From contig NZ_SMKG01000014.1 of NCBI RefSeq assembly GCF_004348525.1, forward strand, positions 1 to 64,000: DNA of 64,000 nt, given 5' to 3'. A program made the translations under genes and the position numbers. Of this stretch, positions 63,080 to 64,000 are shown in pieces (within the stretch, counting starts at the first letter, position 1; every line of letters starts with the position of its first letter). Below the pieces are notes generated by a model. That model saw nothing but the letters and a program-made list of their open reading frames with translations, searched no databases and was not told the DNA's origin. The stretch is from Micromonospora sp. 15K316. GTDB lineage: Bacteria; Actinomycetota; Actinomycetes; Mycobacteriales; Micromonosporaceae.

Positions 63080-64000
63080 TCATCGTGGCGGCGAGGCCTG
63101 CTCCAGCGGGCATCCGTGGGCTCGGATCGCGTCCGAGACGGCGACGCCGAGCAGGACCACGGCAGCGGCTGCGGCGGTCCCGAGCGGCGGGTGACCGACC
63201 ATCAGCGGCGATATGGCCACGAGGACGAGAATCCCGATCGGCCGTGGCAGGGACACGCGGGCGAAAGCCACATACTCGAATACTGAGCGCCCGGCGAGGT
63301 AGAGCGCGGGTCCGCCGAGGATGGCACTGACCCAGGCGGGCTTGGCGTGTCCGGATGGGTCCATGAGGAGGAGTTCGGAACCGGCCGAGGTGGCGAGGAT
63401 GCCGGTAACCATGAGCAGGTGAGAGAACTCGGCCGACCGACCGAGCCGGCCGGGATTGGCGGATGCCGCGATGGCCTCGCCCAGGATCTGGCCGGCTCGG
63501 TAGAAGTAGATCCGCCACAGCAACACCGTGGTGAAGAATGACAAGGTAAGGGCCAGTGTTCGCTCAGCCACGATCGGACCGTGCAGGAGACTCGATCCGG
63601 AGGTCAGGATCGTCTCACCGAGCGCGACGATGACGAGCTGCCAGTAACGTTCGGCGAGGTGCTCGCCCGCGACGGCCCACGGGGACATCTGCGAGCGACC
63701 CAGCCCCGGCACCGGCCAGCCGAGTCTGGCCCCCAGGTAGTCGATGGCCAGGGCCAGCAACCACAGCAAGTTTCGCGTCAGCTCTGGCGCGAAGGCGCCG
63801 ACGAGCCACGGTACGGCCGACGCGCCGAACCAGACGAGCGCCAGCGTGTTGACGCGGCGCAGGTCGTGACCCCGAATGGTGAGTACGAAGAAGAGGGTGC
63901 GGCCCACCTGGATCGCGACGTACGTGCCCGCGAAGAGCATGCCGGTCTCGGCGAGTGCCCCGGATATCGCGACCGCCAGGAACAGACTCCCGAGCATCGT
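63080..64000 (-). CDS. LtrA-family membrane protein (N-terminus outside window)
   Basis: The last 306 residues of a low-temperature-requirement A (LtrA) family protein. Several helices are visible, with family segments GTYVAIQVGRTLFFVLTIRG, SPWAVAGEHLAERYWQLVIV and ALGETILTSG, whose His-x2-Glu-R and Glu are conserved. LLMVTGILATSAGSELLL follows. The start lies beyond base 64000; family members are usually about 380-410 aa. No transport substrate has been shown for the family. It is convergent with the marR gene and only 21 bp from it. Confidence 0.85.
   Translation of the reverse strand, partial: TMLGSLFLAVAISGALAETGMLFAGTYVAIQVGRTLFFVLTIRGHDLRRVNTLALVWFGASAVPWLVGAFAPELTRNLLWLLALAIDYLGARLGWPVPGLGRSQMSPWAVAGEHLAERYWQLVIVALGETILTSGSSLLHGPIVAERTLALTLSFFTTVLLWRIYFYRAGQILGEAIAASANPGRLGRSAEFSHLLMVTGILATSAGSELLLMDPSGHAKPAWVSAILGGPALYLAGRSVFEYVAFARVSLPRPIGILVLVAISPLMVGHPPLGTAAAAAVVLLGVAVSDAIRAHGCPLEQASPPR

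Overview
The window is about 64 kb of very GC-rich, gene-dense chromosomal DNA from an actinomycete. A Micromonosporaceae-type soil bacterium (Actinoplanes or Micromonospora relatives) fits best, but this is inferred from gene style, not from a marker gene. Supporting signs are the F420-type luciferase-like oxidoreductase, a mycothiol-linked DsbA-family protein, furA-katG, many GTG/TTG starts, ECF sigma factors, large secreted hydrolases and an LPVTG wall protein. I see no rRNA, tRNA, CRISPR, phage or intact transposon. About 60 genes or gene remnants can be supported.

Layout. 1-10.3 kb: a LysR gene divergent from a hexapeptide acetyltransferase, a membrane protein, a BBE-type FAD oxidase, a GNAT, a TauE/SafE exporter divergent from its own LysR gene, a secreted carboxylesterase whose reading frame runs antisense into that lysR, a repeat protein and a glyoxalase-like protein. 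10.3-15.3 kb: an aldo-keto reductase remnant, an LPVTG protein with three TIG domains, a secreted X-Pro dipeptidyl-peptidase and an orphan C-terminal CBM fragment. 15.4-18.9 kb: katG and furA (4-bp overlap, leaderless furA promoter) and a TPR-like protein. 19.1-20.2 kb: a 43-aa membrane peptide and a junction of two 5'-truncated genes (LuxR and epoxide hydrolase). 20.4-23.2 kb: a secreted GH31 enzyme with two CBMs behind a perfect LacI-type operator. 23.5-26.4 kb: an SDR and an ECF sigma/cupin-like/DUF6069 operon.

26.9-33 kb: SnoaL-like and isocitrate lyase/PEP-mutase-like genes, two MFS exporters, DUF4291 and YdeI-like proteins. 33.1-39 kb: a HupE/UreJ-like membrane protein followed by a 1566-aa exported metallophosphoesterase with a PQQ-type propeller. 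39.2-44.7 kb: a CoaD-like protein, a serine beta-lactamase-family hydrolase, a sulfite-oxidase-like Mo protein/flavin reductase/DUF6510 operon, a small conserved protein and an AhpD-like protein. 44.9-52.7 kb: an ECF sigma/anti-sigma pair, a peroxiredoxin, an agarase-like glycosidase, a secreted propeller, a DM13 protein and an ABC exporter. 52.9-56.8 kb: a 1294-aa exported fusion of a phosphodiester glycosidase and a metallophosphoesterase. 57.2-64 kb: an LLM oxidoreductase, argS behind an arginine-codon-rich leader peptide with alternative hairpins, a GNAT remnant in frame after argS, a secreted L-asparaginase, a DsbA-like/MarR pair sharing a 20-bp palindrome, and a partial LtrA protein.

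The genes are mostly independent accessory and housekeeping units. Recurring themes are extracellular polymer and phosphodiester scavenging (GH31, agarase-like, two giant phosphoesterases, peptidase, esterase, asparaginase) and redox defence (katG/furA, peroxiredoxin, AhpD-like, DsbA-like). The most notable signals are the candidate argS attenuator, a TGGAC-N6-GTCCA site that recurs three times at two distant loci, and the two giant phosphoesterases. Several gene remnants mark past deletions.
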